Source: Breznakibacter sp047600785
GTDB taxonomy: Bacteria > Bacteroidota > Bacteroidia > Bacteroidales > Marinilabiliaceae
DNA: 64,000 nt
Assembly (NCBI GenBank): GCA_047600785.1
Contig: JASGKH010000001.1
Coordinates: 248,001-312,000 of the forward strand
Reading direction: 5' to 3'
Program-made: the position numbers and the translations under genes
Notes under the pieces: generated by a model
Told to the model about the DNA's origin: nothing
The model's input: the letters and a program-made list of their open reading frames with translations, nothing else
Databases searched by the model: none
Part shown: positions 50,174-59,149 of the stretch, piece after piece
How the letters are laid out: every line of letters starts with the position of its first letter
Position numbering within the stretch: the stretch's first letter is position 1

Positions 50174-51066
50174 TAGAACGTAAACAAAACCCAGAGTCCA
50201 GCCGGGGCCTTCCTTTTGATGTAGAGTTTCCGTTAAAAGCGGCATTGGAAGGAGGTGGCGAAATCATGAAAATTTATCGGGCCTCTACGTTCAATGTGCA
50301 ATTAAAGGGCGATGATACACCTGTGACCTTTGCCGATACCCAAAGTCATGCAGCTATTTTCCGGATTTTGTCGCAAACAGGATTTCCCGTTTTGAGCGAA
50401 GAAGGAAAAGCTATCGATTATTTGGAAAGAAAAAGTTGGGAATCCTTTTGGTTGGTGGATCCGTTGGATGGGACAAAGGAATTTATTAAGCGCAACGGTC
50501 AGTTCGCCATTAATATTGCGTTCATTGATAACGGAGTGCCTTTATGGGGAATGATTTTTATTCCGGTAACCGGAGAGGTTTATCTTGGAAGTCCCCGATC
50601 CGGGCTGTATGAGATTCATTTGCCCGAAGGCTGGGAATACATCCCGGTCGAAAAACTTATCGCAAATTACCCTGTTACACCCAATATACAGCCATTGGAA
50701 GAACGTCGGTTCGTCGTGGTAACCAGCCGGAGCCATGACAATGCCTTGACCAGTGAGATAGTAAATTATGCAATGCAGCTGTTCTTTGGGGTGGACAATG
50801 TGCAAGTCGGAAGTGCCATCAAGCAGGCGATGGTTGCGTCAGGGAAAGCGCACTTTTATCCCCGGCTGGGCAAAACCATGGAATGGGATACGGCGGCAGG
50901 GCACGCCCTGGTGAGATCGGTAGGCGGGGATATTATCGATATCGACACTTACCTTCCTCTTAAGTACAATAAGCCAAACTTGCAGAATCCTGATTTTTAT
51001 TGCCACAGAGGGGATCTCTTTTCCCGAAAGCTCCTTGACCTTCTTCGGGGACGAATACGTGGGTGA
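50170..51066 (+). CDS. cysQ: 3'(2'),5'-bisphosphate nucleotidase CysQ
   Basis: Hydrolyses PAP, a by-product of sulfate assimilation and of sulfotransferases, to AMP. It belongs to the inositol monophosphatase superfamily. It has 298 residues and starts with GTG at 50170, overlapping the previous stop in GTGA. Metal-binding motifs: LSEEGK (Glu), LVDPLDGTKEF (DPxDGT) and EWDTAAGHALVRSVGG (WDxxAG). All active-site residues are present. The N-terminal extension before GGGEIMKIY is longer than usual by about 20 residues. Confidence 0.92.
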   Translation: MIERKQNPESSRGLPFDVEFPLKAALEGGGEIMKIYRASTFNVQLKGDDTPVTFADTQSHAAIFRILSQTGFPVLSEEGKAIDYLERKSWESFWLVDPLDGTKEFIKRNGQFAINIAFIDNGVPLWGMIFIPVTGEVYLGSPRSGLYEIHLPEGWEYIPVEKLIANYPVTPNIQPLEERRFVVVTSRSHDNALTSEIVNYAMQLFFGVDNVQVGSAIKQAMVASGKAHFYPRLGKTMEWDTAAGHALVRSVGGDIIDIDTYLPLKYNKPNLQNPDFYCHRGDLFSRKLLDLLRGRIRG

Positions 51067-51173
51067 TTTATTGCCTGCTGCTATTATAGTTATCCCGTCA
51101 GGGATTGTTAATTAAAGAAAAAAAGGAACAATTCGGCAAGGTAAGCGGCACAAAGGATATGATAATTTTCATA

Positions 51174-51181
51174 TATTTGCG
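51174..51181 (+). promoter_or_regulatory. Candidate -7 element of pgk
   Basis: TATATTTG, 31 nt before the pgk ATG. No TTG at the expected distance. Confidence 0.5.
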
Positions 51182-51212
51182 GCCATTACGAAAACCCTAT
51201 AAATAAATCATT

Positions 51213-52469
51213 ATGGCAACGATAGAAAGCTTTGATTTTAAAGGACAAAAAGCAATTATCCGCGTTGATTTCAACGTACCCCTCGACAAGCAAACTTTTG
51301 CGGTAACCGACGATACACGTATCCGTGGTGCGTTGCCTACCATTAAAAAAATTTTAGCCGATGGCGGTTCGGTCATTTTGATGTCACATTTAGGCCGTCC
51401 CAAAGGAGTTGAAGAGAAATATTCCCTTAAACACATTATTTCTTGTCTGTCGGGACACCTTGGACAAGAAATTAAATTTGCCGATGACTGTGCAGGAGCT
51501 TCAGCCGTCGAAAAATCTGCGGCTTTGAAACCCGGCGAAGTATTGTTGCTCGAAAACCTTCGTTTTTATGCCGAAGAAGAAGGCAAGCCCCGTTTGCCCG
51601 AAACAGCGACCGAGGAAGAGACCAAAGCTGCAAAAGCAGCGGTAAAGGCAAGCCAAAAAGAATTTACCAAAAAACTGGCAAGCTATGCCACTTGTTATGT
51701 GAACGATGCGTTTGGCACCGCTCACCGTGCCCACGCCTCTACGGCATTGATTGCCGATTATTTTCCCGGTAAAAGCATGTTCGGTTATTTGATCGAAGCA
51801 GAGCTGAAAGCCATGGATAAGGTGTTGACCGCTGCCGAGAAACCGTTTACCGCCATTATGGGGGGGGCCAAAGTATCGGATAAGATCCTTTTGATCGAAA
51901 ACCTGTTGAACCGCGTAGATAACTTGATTATCGGTGGCGGTATGACTTATACGTTCATTAAAGCCCAGGGCGGGCAGATCGGAAAATCGCTTTGCGAAAA
52001 CGACAAGTTGGAGTTGGCTCTTGAAATATTGAAAAAAGCCAAAGAAAAAGGAGTGAACATTTATTTGCCTGTTGATGCCGTTAACGCCGATGCCTTTGAC
52101 GCGAACGCCAACACCCAGCTGTCAAAGATCGACGAAACTCCCGAAGGATGGATGGGCTTGGATATTGCCGATGAAACAGTGAAGTTGTTCAATAATGTGA
52201 TCGAAAACTCTAAAACCATCCTTTGGAACGGTCCAATGGGTGTGTTTGAAATGGAGAAATTTGCCAAAGGAACTTCTGCCGTTGCACAAGCCGTTGCACG
52301 TTCCACCGAAAAAGGCGCGTTCAGTTTGGTTGGGGGCGGCGATTCGGTCGCTGCCGTAAACAAAAACAAGTTGGCCAGCAAAATCTCTTACGTGTCAACC
52401 GGTGGCGGTGCCATGTTGGAGTATATGGAAGGAAAAGAGTTGCCTGGTATCAAAACCATTCGTGGTTGA
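51213..52469 (+). CDS. pgk: Phosphoglycerate kinase
   Basis: Makes ATP from 1,3-bisphosphoglycerate in glycolysis. It has 418 residues. Motifs: IRVDFNVPL, MSHLGRPKG, FGTAHRAHAST, MGGAKVSDK, WNGPMGVFE and the C-terminal GGGDSVAAV. All substrate-binding residues appear intact. It carries a Lys/Glu/Ala-rich insertion near residues 115-150 (PETATEEETKAAKAAVKA) that I also expect in other Bacteroidales Pgk. It stands alone with promoter and terminator. Confidence 0.97.
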   Translation: MATIESFDFKGQKAIIRVDFNVPLDKQTFAVTDDTRIRGALPTIKKILADGGSVILMSHLGRPKGVEEKYSLKHIISCLSGHLGQEIKFADDCAGASAVEKSAALKPGEVLLLENLRFYAEEEGKPRLPETATEEETKAAKAAVKASQKEFTKKLASYATCYVNDAFGTAHRAHASTALIADYFPGKSMFGYLIEAELKAMDKVLTAAEKPFTAIMGGAKVSDKILLIENLLNRVDNLIIGGGMTYTFIKAQGGQIGKSLCENDKLELALEILKKAKEKGVNIYLPVDAVNADAFDANANTQLSKIDETPEGWMGLDIADETVKLFNNVIENSKTILWNGPMGVFEMEKFAKGTSAVAQAVARSTEKGAFSLVGGGDSVAAVNKNKLASKISYVSTGGGAMLEYMEGKELPGIKTIRG

Positions 52470-52490
52470 TCTTAAAAGCTATAAATGCAG

Positions 52491-52520
52491 GGCCCCGGGA
52501 ATATCCCCGGGGCTTTTGTT
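52491..52520 (+). terminator. Terminator of pgk
   Basis: Stem GCCCCGGG / CCCGGGGC with a short AATATC loop and a following TTTTGTTTTT. Confidence 0.8.
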
Positions 52521-52593
52521 TTTCGTGAAAAGGCTGTTTCTTTGTTCATTTGCCGAAATAATCAATTTCCTTTTTGCCTTTGACCCAAATTGT

Positions 52594-52601
52594 TATATTT
52601 G
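52594..52601 (+). promoter_or_regulatory. Candidate -7 element of waaA
   Basis: TATATTTG, 21 nt before the ATG. A TTTG at 52573-52576 lies 17 nt upstream, slightly shorter than the consensus spacing. Confidence 0.5.
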
Positions 52602-52622
52602 CCAACTTTTTGAAATCGCGAA

Positions 52623-53858
52623 ATGAGGATTATATACGATCTTGGCGTACGACTCTACCATGTGGCGATACACATCGCGGCATTGTTCAACCATAAAGCC
52701 CGGTTACTGGTTAAAGGGCGAAAGGAAACCATCAACAAGCTTTCGTACATGAGGTTCGACAAGCCGGTAATTTGGTTCCACGCTGCTTCTTTGGGTGAAT
52801 TTGAGCAAGGTCGGCCCCTGATAGAAAGCATTAAAAAAAAGCATCCTGAAAAATTGGTGTTGCTCACCTTTTTTAGTCCGTCGGGTTACGAGGTACGCAA
52901 GAATTACTTATTTGCCGATTACGTATTCTACCTGCCCGGCGATACCCGGAAAAACGCGGCCCGTTTTATTGGTGCCATAAAGCCTGAAATGGCGTTTTTC
53001 ATCAAATACGAATTCTGGTTCCATTATTTAAAAGAATTACATACCCGCCAAATCCCGGTGTACGGTGTGTCGGTGATATTTAGGGAACATCAGCCGTTCT
53101 TTAAATGGTACGGAGGATGGTTCAGGCAGATTTTGGGGTTTTACGCCCGCTTTTATTTACAGGACAAAAAGTCGTTGGATTTATTGGGCAAGGCAGGTTA
53201 TTCGCATGCCGAAGTTTGCGGGGATACCCGATTCGATAGAGTTTTCGAAATCGCATCGGCGTGCAAGGAAGTAGAAATTGCCCGTCTGTTTGTGGATGAT
53301 TGTGACAAAGTGATTGTCGCGGGAAGTACTTGGTACAAAGACGAACAGTTGTTGGCCCAATATATCAATACACATCCTAATGCCAAATTGATTCTTGTGC
53401 CTCACGAGGTACACGAAGAGCATATTAACAAAACCCAGGCATTGTTTAAAGTGCCGGTTTTCCGTTATACGCAGGCTCCTCATAGCGCCAAGCATTTTCA
53501 GGTAATGATCGTGAACACGATCGGATTGTTGTCGTCGTTGTATCGGTATGGGAACTTGGCGTACATCGGAGGAGGGTTCGGCAAAGGCATCCACAATACA
53601 TTGGAAGCTGCCACCTTTGGTAAACCCGTGGTCTTTGGCCCTAATTACAAAAAATTTAAAGAGGCCAACGATCTGATAGAGAAGGGAAGCGGATTTCCAG
53701 TTTGGAATTACGACGATTTAAATGACCAGTTGACTATTTTTTTCAGCGATAAAGAATTCATGGAGGCAAGTGGCGAATCGGCTTATGAATATGTCAATTC
53801 GATGCGCGGCGCCACCAAGTTGGTTATGAAACAAGTGTTCGGCGAGGATATCGAGTAA
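52623..53858 (+). CDS. waaA: 3-deoxy-D-manno-octulosonic acid transferase (Kdo transferase)
   Basis: Adds Kdo to lipid A precursors at the inner membrane, starting the LPS core. It has 411 residues. The N-terminal membrane-associated helix precedes the GT-B fold. The catalytic Glu lies in WFHAASLGEFEQGRPLIE, followed by LTFFSPSGYE, GDTRFDRV, GSTWYKDEQLL, VPHEVHEEHI and GGGFGKGIHNTLEAATFGKPVVFGPNYKKF. All agree with WaaA/KdtA. Whether it adds one or two Kdo units cannot be told from sequence. It is monocistronic. Confidence 0.95.
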   Translation: MRIIYDLGVRLYHVAIHIAALFNHKARLLVKGRKETINKLSYMRFDKPVIWFHAASLGEFEQGRPLIESIKKKHPEKLVLLTFFSPSGYEVRKNYLFADYVFYLPGDTRKNAARFIGAIKPEMAFFIKYEFWFHYLKELHTRQIPVYGVSVIFREHQPFFKWYGGWFRQILGFYARFYLQDKKSLDLLGKAGYSHAEVCGDTRFDRVFEIASACKEVEIARLFVDDCDKVIVAGSTWYKDEQLLAQYINTHPNAKLILVPHEVHEEHINKTQALFKVPVFRYTQAPHSAKHFQVMIVNTIGLLSSLYRYGNLAYIGGGFGKGIHNTLEAATFGKPVVFGPNYKKFKEANDLIEKGSGFPVWNYDDLNDQLTIFFSDKEFMEASGESAYEYVNSMRGATKLVMKQVFGEDIE

Positions 53859-54324
53859 ATTTCTGTTTTTGCCGGCTTGGCAAATTTCTTTTACATTTTA
53901 ATAATCGGAATAAATGATGGCGGCAACCCCAATTGCCGCTATTTGTGTTTTGCGGGCTTACCGAAAGGCTGTTCTTAAGTTTCCCGATTTTGGAAAACCG
54001 ATTGGTCGGTTTTGGGGACATAGCCGATAACTAGGCATCGCCTATTAGCAGTTGATCTGTACGTCGGTAGGCGGTTTTTCAAATTTCCAAAAAAAATGTC
54101 GGGTTGTTTATAAGATTTTCGTTTTGGAAAACTTTTGGGTTGTTGGTAAATCAATAATGTGCTTATAACCATTGATATGACATGTTAAAACGGAAAACTT
54201 TTTGGATTGTTGAAAAAAACAACTTGTCTGAAAATGTATTCTTATCTACCTTGCATACATCAAAAATTTACACAGAGAAAACAATTAAATCACACATAAG
54301 CACGACATTAAACGAATAACCACC
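53859..54324. other. Intergenic region upstream of nrdJ with hairpins and short direct repeats
   Basis: 466 bp without a supported gene. It contains a weak hairpin TTTGCC/GGCAAA (53868-53884) after waaA, a stem GCGGCAA/TTGCCGC (53921-53940), and a stem AAAACCGA/TCGGTTTT (53994-54013). Three copies of a GGRTTGTT-centred motif lie at about 54101, 54137 and 54204; two share GGAAAACTTTT before it. No cobalamin-riboswitch core or NrdR-box pair was recognised. Confidence 0.6.
54224..54254 (+). promoter_or_regulatory. Candidate promoter of nrdJ
   Basis: TTG at 54224-54226, a 20-nt spacer, then TACCTTGC (one mismatch in the TTTG part of TAnnTTTG). This would give a leader of about 65 nt. Confidence 0.4.
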
Positions 54325-56895
54325 ATGGCACTCCAGGAAATCGACCTTAAACTCATGAGAAAAACATATTCAAACGAAGAGGCCTTCCAATCGGCCTTAG
54401 ACTATTTTAAAGGAGACGAGCTTGCGGCCCGTGTTTGGGTAAACAAGTATGCACTGAAAGATTCGGACGGCAACATTTACGAACTGAACCCCGATGATAT
54501 GCATCGCCGTTTGTCTGCGGAAATTGCCCGTGTCGAACGGAAATATGCCAACCCGATGACCGAGGATCAGTTGCTGGAGTTGTTTCGTGACTTTAAATAC
54601 ATTGTGCCACAAGGAGGGCCAATGACCGGTATCGGGAATGATTTTCAAATCGCTTCGTTGTCGAACTGTTTTGTGATCGGCAACGACGGTCCTTCCGATT
54701 CATACGGAGGAATAATGAAAGTTGACCAGGAGCAGGTACAACTGATGAAACGGCGTGGCGGCGTGGGGCACGATTTGTCGCATATTCGTCCCAAAGGATC
54801 GCCGGTGAAAAACTCGGCATTGACGTCCACGGGGCTTGTGCCTTTTATGGAACGGTTCAGCAACTCCACGCGCGAAGTGGCGCAGGATGGCCGTCGAGGA
54901 GCGTTGATGTTGAGCGTAAGCATAAAACACCCCGATTCGGAATCGTTTATCGATGCCAAAATGGAACAAGGCAAAATAACCGGTGCCAACGTGTCGGTGA
55001 AGATCGACGACGACTTTATGAGGGCAGTGACCACCGAGCGTCCCTACCGTCAACAATATCCCATCGATTCGGACCATCCGAAATATACCAAAGAGGTCGA
55101 TGCCAAGGCCATTTGGGGCAAGATCGTACATAACGCATGGAAATCGGCCGAACCGGGCATCTTGTTCTGGGACACCATTATCCGCGAGTCGGTGCCCGAT
55201 TGTTATGCCGATCTGGGTTATCGCACCGTATCGACCAACCCCTGTGGGGAAATTCCCTTGTGCCCGTACGACAGTTGCCGATTGATCGCCATTAATCTCT
55301 ATTCGTACGTCGAAAATCCGTTCACAAGCCGTGCAAGGTTCAATTTTGAGCTGTACCGCAAGCACGTGATGTACGCCCAGCGTATTATGGACGACATCAT
55401 TGACCTCGAACTGGAAAAAATCGATGCCATTATCGCCAAAATCGATGCCGATCCGGAGTTGGAAGACGTGAAGGCCGTTGAAAAGAATCTTTGGCTGAAC
55501 ATCCGCAAAAAAGCCACCGAAGGTCGCCGCACCGGTGTGGGCACCACTGCCGAAGGCGATATGCTGGCAGCGTTGGGACTCCGTTATGGAAGCGATATTG
55601 CGGTTGATTTTTCGGTCGAAGTACACAAGCAGACTGCGTTGGCCGCCTACCGTTCGAGTGTGGAACTGGCCCGTGAGCGCGGAGCGTTTCCCATTTACAG
55701 TTTCGACCGCGAAAGGAACAATCCGTTTATCCAACGTTTACGCATTGCCGACGAAACGCTTTACGAAGACCTTCGCAAATACGGCCGCCGCAATATTGCG
55801 CTGTTGACCATTGCCCCTACCGGTACCACCAGCTTGATGACACAAACCACCTCGGGCATCGAGCCTGTGTTTATGCCGGTTTACAAACGTCGCCGCAAGG
55901 TGAACCCCAACGACCCCAAAGTCCGCATTGATTTTGTGGACGAAGTGGGCGATAGTTGGGAAGAATACATCGTGTTCCATCACAAGTTTGTGACATGGAT
56001 GGAAGCCAACGGTATGGACACTACCAAAAACTATTCGCAGGAGGAGCTGGACCAGTTAATGGAGAAATCGCCGTATTATAAGGCTACTTCGAACGACGTG
56101 GATTGGATGAACAAAGTGCGCATGCAGGGCGAAATCCAAAAATGGGTCGACCACTCCATTAGCGTCACCATTAACATGCCTTCGGATGTGACCGAGGAAT
56201 TGGTGGGGCAGCTCTACGTAGAAGCATGGAAAAGCGGCTGCAAGGGCGTTACGGTCTACCGCGACGGTTCGCGTGCAGGGGTGTTGGTATCGAACGACGA
56301 CAAAAAAGACAAGAAAGACGACAGGGAAGAAGTTGCATCGTTCCGTGCGGTGTTGAAACGTCCGCAGGTGTTGGACACCGACGTGGTCCGTTTCCAGAAC
56401 AACAAAGACAAGTGGATCGCGTTCGTTGGTTTGCTGGATGATAGCCCGTACGAAATATTCACCGGTTTGGCCGACGACGAGGAAGGTATCATGATTCCCA
56501 AAAGTGTGACCAAGGGCCGCATCATCAAAAATCGCGACGAGGATGGCAATTCACGTTACGACTTCCAGTATGACAACAAACACGGTTACAAGATTACCAT
56601 CGAAGGGCTGTCGTACAAGTTTAACAAAGAATATTGGAACTATGCCAAATTGATTTCGGGGGTGTTGCGTTACGGCATGCCGATCGAAGACGTGTTGAAC
56701 CTGGTGGCTGGCCTGCACTTTGACAACGAAAGCATCAATACATGGAAAAACGGCGTGGAACGCGCCCTTAAAAAATATATCCCCGACGGAACGGTGGCCA
56801 AAAAAGGGCACTGTGACAGTTGCGGTTCCGACAATTTGGTTTATCAGGAAGGATGCCTCATTTGCAAGAACTGCGGCTCGTCGAAATGCGGATGA
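54325..56895 (+). CDS. nrdJ: Adenosylcobalamin-dependent (class II) ribonucleotide reductase
   Basis: Reduces ribonucleotides to deoxyribonucleotides with a B12-derived radical, independent of oxygen. It has 856 residues. The active-site loop NPCGEIPL holds Asn305, Cys307 and Glu309. The conserved SNCFVIG (Cys115), GGVGHDLSHIRPKGSPV and GRRGAL motifs are found in the expected order, followed by IAPTGTTSLM (substrate phosphate binding). The C-terminus has a Cys-rich tail (CDSCGSDNLVYQEGCLICKNC, ending SSKCG) like the zinc or thiol-shuttle tails of NrdJ. It is single-gene with a long upstream region. Confidence 0.95.
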   Translation: MALQEIDLKLMRKTYSNEEAFQSALDYFKGDELAARVWVNKYALKDSDGNIYELNPDDMHRRLSAEIARVERKYANPMTEDQLLELFRDFKYIVPQGGPMTGIGNDFQIASLSNCFVIGNDGPSDSYGGIMKVDQEQVQLMKRRGGVGHDLSHIRPKGSPVKNSALTSTGLVPFMERFSNSTREVAQDGRRGALMLSVSIKHPDSESFIDAKMEQGKITGANVSVKIDDDFMRAVTTERPYRQQYPIDSDHPKYTKEVDAKAIWGKIVHNAWKSAEPGILFWDTIIRESVPDCYADLGYRTVSTNPCGEIPLCPYDSCRLIAINLYSYVENPFTSRARFNFELYRKHVMYAQRIMDDIIDLELEKIDAIIAKIDADPELEDVKAVEKNLWLNIRKKATEGRRTGVGTTAEGDMLAALGLRYGSDIAVDFSVEVHKQTALAAYRSSVELARERGAFPIYSFDRERNNPFIQRLRIADETLYEDLRKYGRRNIALLTIAPTGTTSLMTQTTSGIEPVFMPVYKRRRKVNPNDPKVRIDFVDEVGDSWEEYIVFHHKFVTWMEANGMDTTKNYSQEELDQLMEKSPYYKATSNDVDWMNKVRMQGEIQKWVDHSISVTINMPSDVTEELVGQLYVEAWKSGCKGVTVYRDGSRAGVLVSNDDKKDKKDDREEVASFRAVLKRPQVLDTDVVRFQNNKDKWIAFVGLLDDSPYEIFTGLADDEEGIMIPKSVTKGRIIKNRDEDGNSRYDFQYDNKHGYKITIEGLSYKFNKEYWNYAKLISGVLRYGMPIEDVLNLVAGLHFDNESINTWKNGVERALKKYIPDGTVAKKGHCDSCGSDNLVYQEGCLICKNCGSSKCG

Positions 56896-56926
56896 CCACA
56901 ACTTCGATTTTTTGTTTGTATCTGGA

Positions 56927-56956
56927 AAAGGGCGTGGCTTCGGCTGCGCCCTTTTT
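56927..56956 (+). terminator. Terminator of nrdJ
   Basis: Stem AAAGGGCGTGGC / GCTGCGCCCTTT (with G-U pairs) around a TTCG tetraloop, followed by TT and GTGTTTT. Confidence 0.8.
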
Positions 56957-56967
56957 GTGTTTTCCCT

Positions 56968-57136
56968 GCCGTAAGATTGCAGCAGGGTAGCTGCATATGG
57001 CAGAAGATACGCCGCAACTTGCAGCAGACCTTCTGCAGCCGGTGGACGATTCGCTGCAGCTTGCAGCAAAGCTTCTGTTGCCTGTAGATAGTCCGCCGCA
57101 GTTTGCAGCAGGTCTGCTGCTGCAGGAAGACGGTTT
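56968..57136. repeat. Tandem repeat, four imperfect 42-nt units
   Basis: Units at 56968-57010 (43 nt), 57011-57052, 57053-57094 and 57095-57136. Each starts GCYGYA, followed by TTGCAGCA and a TGCWGC or related block, and many positions vary. TGCAGCA and TGCTGC/CTGCAG can pair within a unit, so each may form a small hairpin. The first unit is the most divergent. It starts 12 bp after the nrdJ terminator. Confidence 0.8.
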
Positions 57137-57239
57137 CACGCAGCATGGCAACAGGTGTTGGTCCGCAAATGAAGGTGATCCGCGGTAAAGTGTAGCATTT
57201 TTGTGGCCGGTAATCTTACGGTGATTAGCCCTTGTTTTT

Positions 57240-57247
57240 TATCTTTG
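57240..57247 (+). promoter_or_regulatory. Candidate -7 element of gltX
   Basis: TATCTTTG, 18 nt before the gltX ATG. No clear TTG at 19-21 nt. Confidence 0.5.
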
Positions 57248-57265
57248 CCAAAATTTTTCAGCAAG

Positions 57266-58789
57266 ATGACTCAACGACAAGTAAGGGTGAGGTTTGCGCC
57301 CAGCCCCACGGGACCATTGCATATTGGCGGCGTACGCACCGCGCTGTTCAATTATTTGTTTGCAAAAAAGCATGGCGGCAAATTCATCCTCCGCATCGAA
57401 GATACCGATAGCAACCGCTTTGTGCCCGGTGCCGAGGAGTATATCAACGAATCGCTCAAATGGCTGGGTCTGACCATCGACGAAGGGGTAGTGGAAGGAG
57501 GGCCTTACGGCCCTTACAAACAGTCAGAACGGAAAGATATCTATAAAAAATATGCCGATGAGCTGCTGGCGCGCGGCTGGGCTTATTATGCGTTCGATAC
57601 GCCCGAACAACTTGACGCTTTGCGTGCCGGTTGCGAGTCCGAAAAGAAAACTTTTTCGTACGACGTGGCCACCCGTAACGGGTTGTGCAACTCACTGGCA
57701 TTGCTGGCCGGCGAGGTACAACGGCGTATCGCGTCGGGCGAACCGTACGTGATACGTTTTAAAATGCCGGAAAACGTGGAAGTAAAGGCCTCCGATCTGG
57801 TACGCGGCGAAGTGGGCTTTAACACCAGTTTGCTGGACGACAAAGTACTATACAAATCGGCCGATGGGTTGCCCACCTACCACTTGGCCAACATCGTGGA
57901 TGACCACATGATGGAAATCACCCATGTGATCCGCGGCGAAGAGTGGTTGCCGTCGGTACCCTTGCACGTGATGCTTTACCGTGCCTTCGGCTGGGAAGAT
58001 ACCATGCCGCAATTCGCCCACTTGCCCTTGATACTTAAACCCAACGGTAAAGGGAAATTGAGCAAACGCGACGGAGACAAAGATGGCTTCCCTGTGTTCC
58101 CCCTCCAATGGACGTCGGCCGAAGGCGAAGTATCGGCAGGCTATCGTGAATCGGGCTATTTCCCCGAAGCGGTGAAAAACCTTTTGGCTTTATTGGGATG
58201 GAATCCAGGTACGGAACAAGAGATCTTCACAATGGAAGAGCTGGCGCGACAGTTTACCATTGAGCGGGTGAACAAATCGGGCGCCCGGTTTGACCCAGAA
58301 AAGGCAAAATGGTTCAACCACCAATATCTAATCCAAAAAACCGATGCCGAATTGGCCGAATTGTTTGCGCCCCTATTGGAGGAAAAAGGCATCAGTGCCG
58401 GTTTGGACAAACTGACCACCATTGTATCGTTGGTAAAAGAAAGGGTAAACTTTGTACACGAAATATGGGGACAGACCGAATTCTTTTTCAACACCCCTCG
58501 TAGCTACGACGAAAAAGTAGCCCAAAAACGATGGAAAGACGGAGTCCCCCAATTCATGGCCGAACTGGCCGGATGGTTCCAGTTGCAACCCGAGTGGAAA
58601 GCTGAGGTACTCAAGCACAATGCCTCGGAAATGATTACGGCAAAAGAGCAAAGCTTTGGCAATATCATGAATGCGCTCCGCTTAGCATTGGTGGGCGGAA
58701 GTTTTGGTCCCGATTTGTTCACCATTGTGGAACTGTTGGGCAAAGAAGAGACGGTGAAAAGGATAAAACTGGCGGTGGAGCAGATTTGA
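57266..58789 (+). CDS. gltX: Glutamyl-tRNA synthetase
   Basis: Charges tRNA-Glu. It has 507 residues from the ATG at 57266, which places VRVRFAPSPTGPLHIGG right at the N-terminus as in the family; a start at 57203 would add an unrelated leader. HIGH motif: HIGG. KMSKS motif: KLSKRDG. The zinc-free form is indicated by the lack of a Cys cluster. DDHMMEITHVIRGEEWLPS and QFAHLPLILKPNGKGKLS are intact, and the C-terminal anticodon domain is of normal size. It has its own promoter and lies beside a repeat block. Confidence 0.96.
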   Translation: MTQRQVRVRFAPSPTGPLHIGGVRTALFNYLFAKKHGGKFILRIEDTDSNRFVPGAEEYINESLKWLGLTIDEGVVEGGPYGPYKQSERKDIYKKYADELLARGWAYYAFDTPEQLDALRAGCESEKKTFSYDVATRNGLCNSLALLAGEVQRRIASGEPYVIRFKMPENVEVKASDLVRGEVGFNTSLLDDKVLYKSADGLPTYHLANIVDDHMMEITHVIRGEEWLPSVPLHVMLYRAFGWEDTMPQFAHLPLILKPNGKGKLSKRDGDKDGFPVFPLQWTSAEGEVSAGYRESGYFPEAVKNLLALLGWNPGTEQEIFTMEELARQFTIERVNKSGARFDPEKAKWFNHQYLIQKTDAELAELFAPLLEEKGISAGLDKLTTIVSLVKERVNFVHEIWGQTEFFFNTPRSYDEKVAQKRWKDGVPQFMAELAGWFQLQPEWKAEVLKHNASEMITAKEQSFGNIMNALRLALVGGSFGPDLFTIVELLGKEETVKRIKLAVEQI

Positions 58790-58833
58790 ATTGTTGGTTG
58801 TCAAAAGCAGAGTGATTTTGTACGTTTAAAGCC

Positions 58834-59091
58834 ATGTTGGACTATAAAAAGGGGATTACCCTTGGCGAAATTCGAGAGCGTCAGGAGACCGATATTTATG
58901 CGGCCTTGCGCTTTTCTGCCGACAGGGAAAGCCGGATTTATCAAGTGGCGGTATGAAACTACTGTTTGATCAAAAACATCTCATTTCGAACTAAAGAGTT
59001 GGTTGCTATTTTGGAGGATCATACTAAGGAATTGCGGCAGCTTGTCCAAAATGAAAATTTCGGATGTTTTGAGATTATGAAAATAAGATAG
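58834..59091 (+). pseudogene. Short reading frame with an in-frame TGA, possible gene remnant
   Basis: From the ATG at 58834 a 40-codon frame (starting MLDYKKGITLGEIRERQ) ends at a TGA at 58954-58956. The same frame then stays open for 44 more codons (including KELVAILEDHTKELRQ) up to TAG at 59089-59091. Both halves have plausible, charged, helix-forming composition. I recognise no family. It may be a degraded small gene, or the two halves may be chance frames; there is no sign of selenocysteine machinery here. Confidence 0.3.
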
Positions 59092-59098
59092 ATGGAAC

Positions 59099-59129
59099 AA
59101 AAAAGCCGTTCGATTGAACGGCTTTTTTG
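59099..59129. terminator. Bidirectional terminator beside glnS
   Basis: Perfect stem AAAAAAGCCGTTC / GAACGGCTTTTTT with a GATT loop. Confidence 0.85.
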
Positions 59130-59149
59130 TTTGTATGGGATCATCGGGA

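Larger units (their letters stand above)
56896..57265. other. Intergenic region between nrdJ and gltX
   Basis: 370 bp. It holds the nrdJ terminator, a four-copy tandem repeat (56968-57136) and the gltX promoter element. A 63-codon plus-strand frame and two minus-strand frames run through the repeat, only because its period is a multiple of three; none looks like a real protein. Confidence 0.75.
58790..59149. other. Intergenic region between gltX and glnS
   Basis: 360 bp. It contains a possible broken reading frame (58834-59091) and, at its right end, the hairpin terminator shared with glnS. Nothing else is seen. Confidence 0.6.

Noticed and set aside
53859..54324. Cobalamin riboswitch ahead of the B12-dependent nrdJ
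   Set aside because: I looked for the B12-box core and its flanking stems and found no match; only simple hairpins and short repeats are visible.
54700..55734. 344-codon open frame antisense to nrdJ
   Set aside because: It is the complement of a well-supported conserved gene, and the translation has no domain-like pattern. The same applies to the 237-codon frame antisense to glnS (59993-60706).
56968..57136. CRISPR array
   Set aside because: There is no alternation of conserved repeat and unique spacer; the whole 42-nt unit is repeated with scattered differences and no cas genes are near.
56997..57188. 63-codon protein with internal repeats across the tandem repeat block
   Set aside because: The repeat period is a multiple of three, so several frames stay open on both strands; no start context or family supports one of them.
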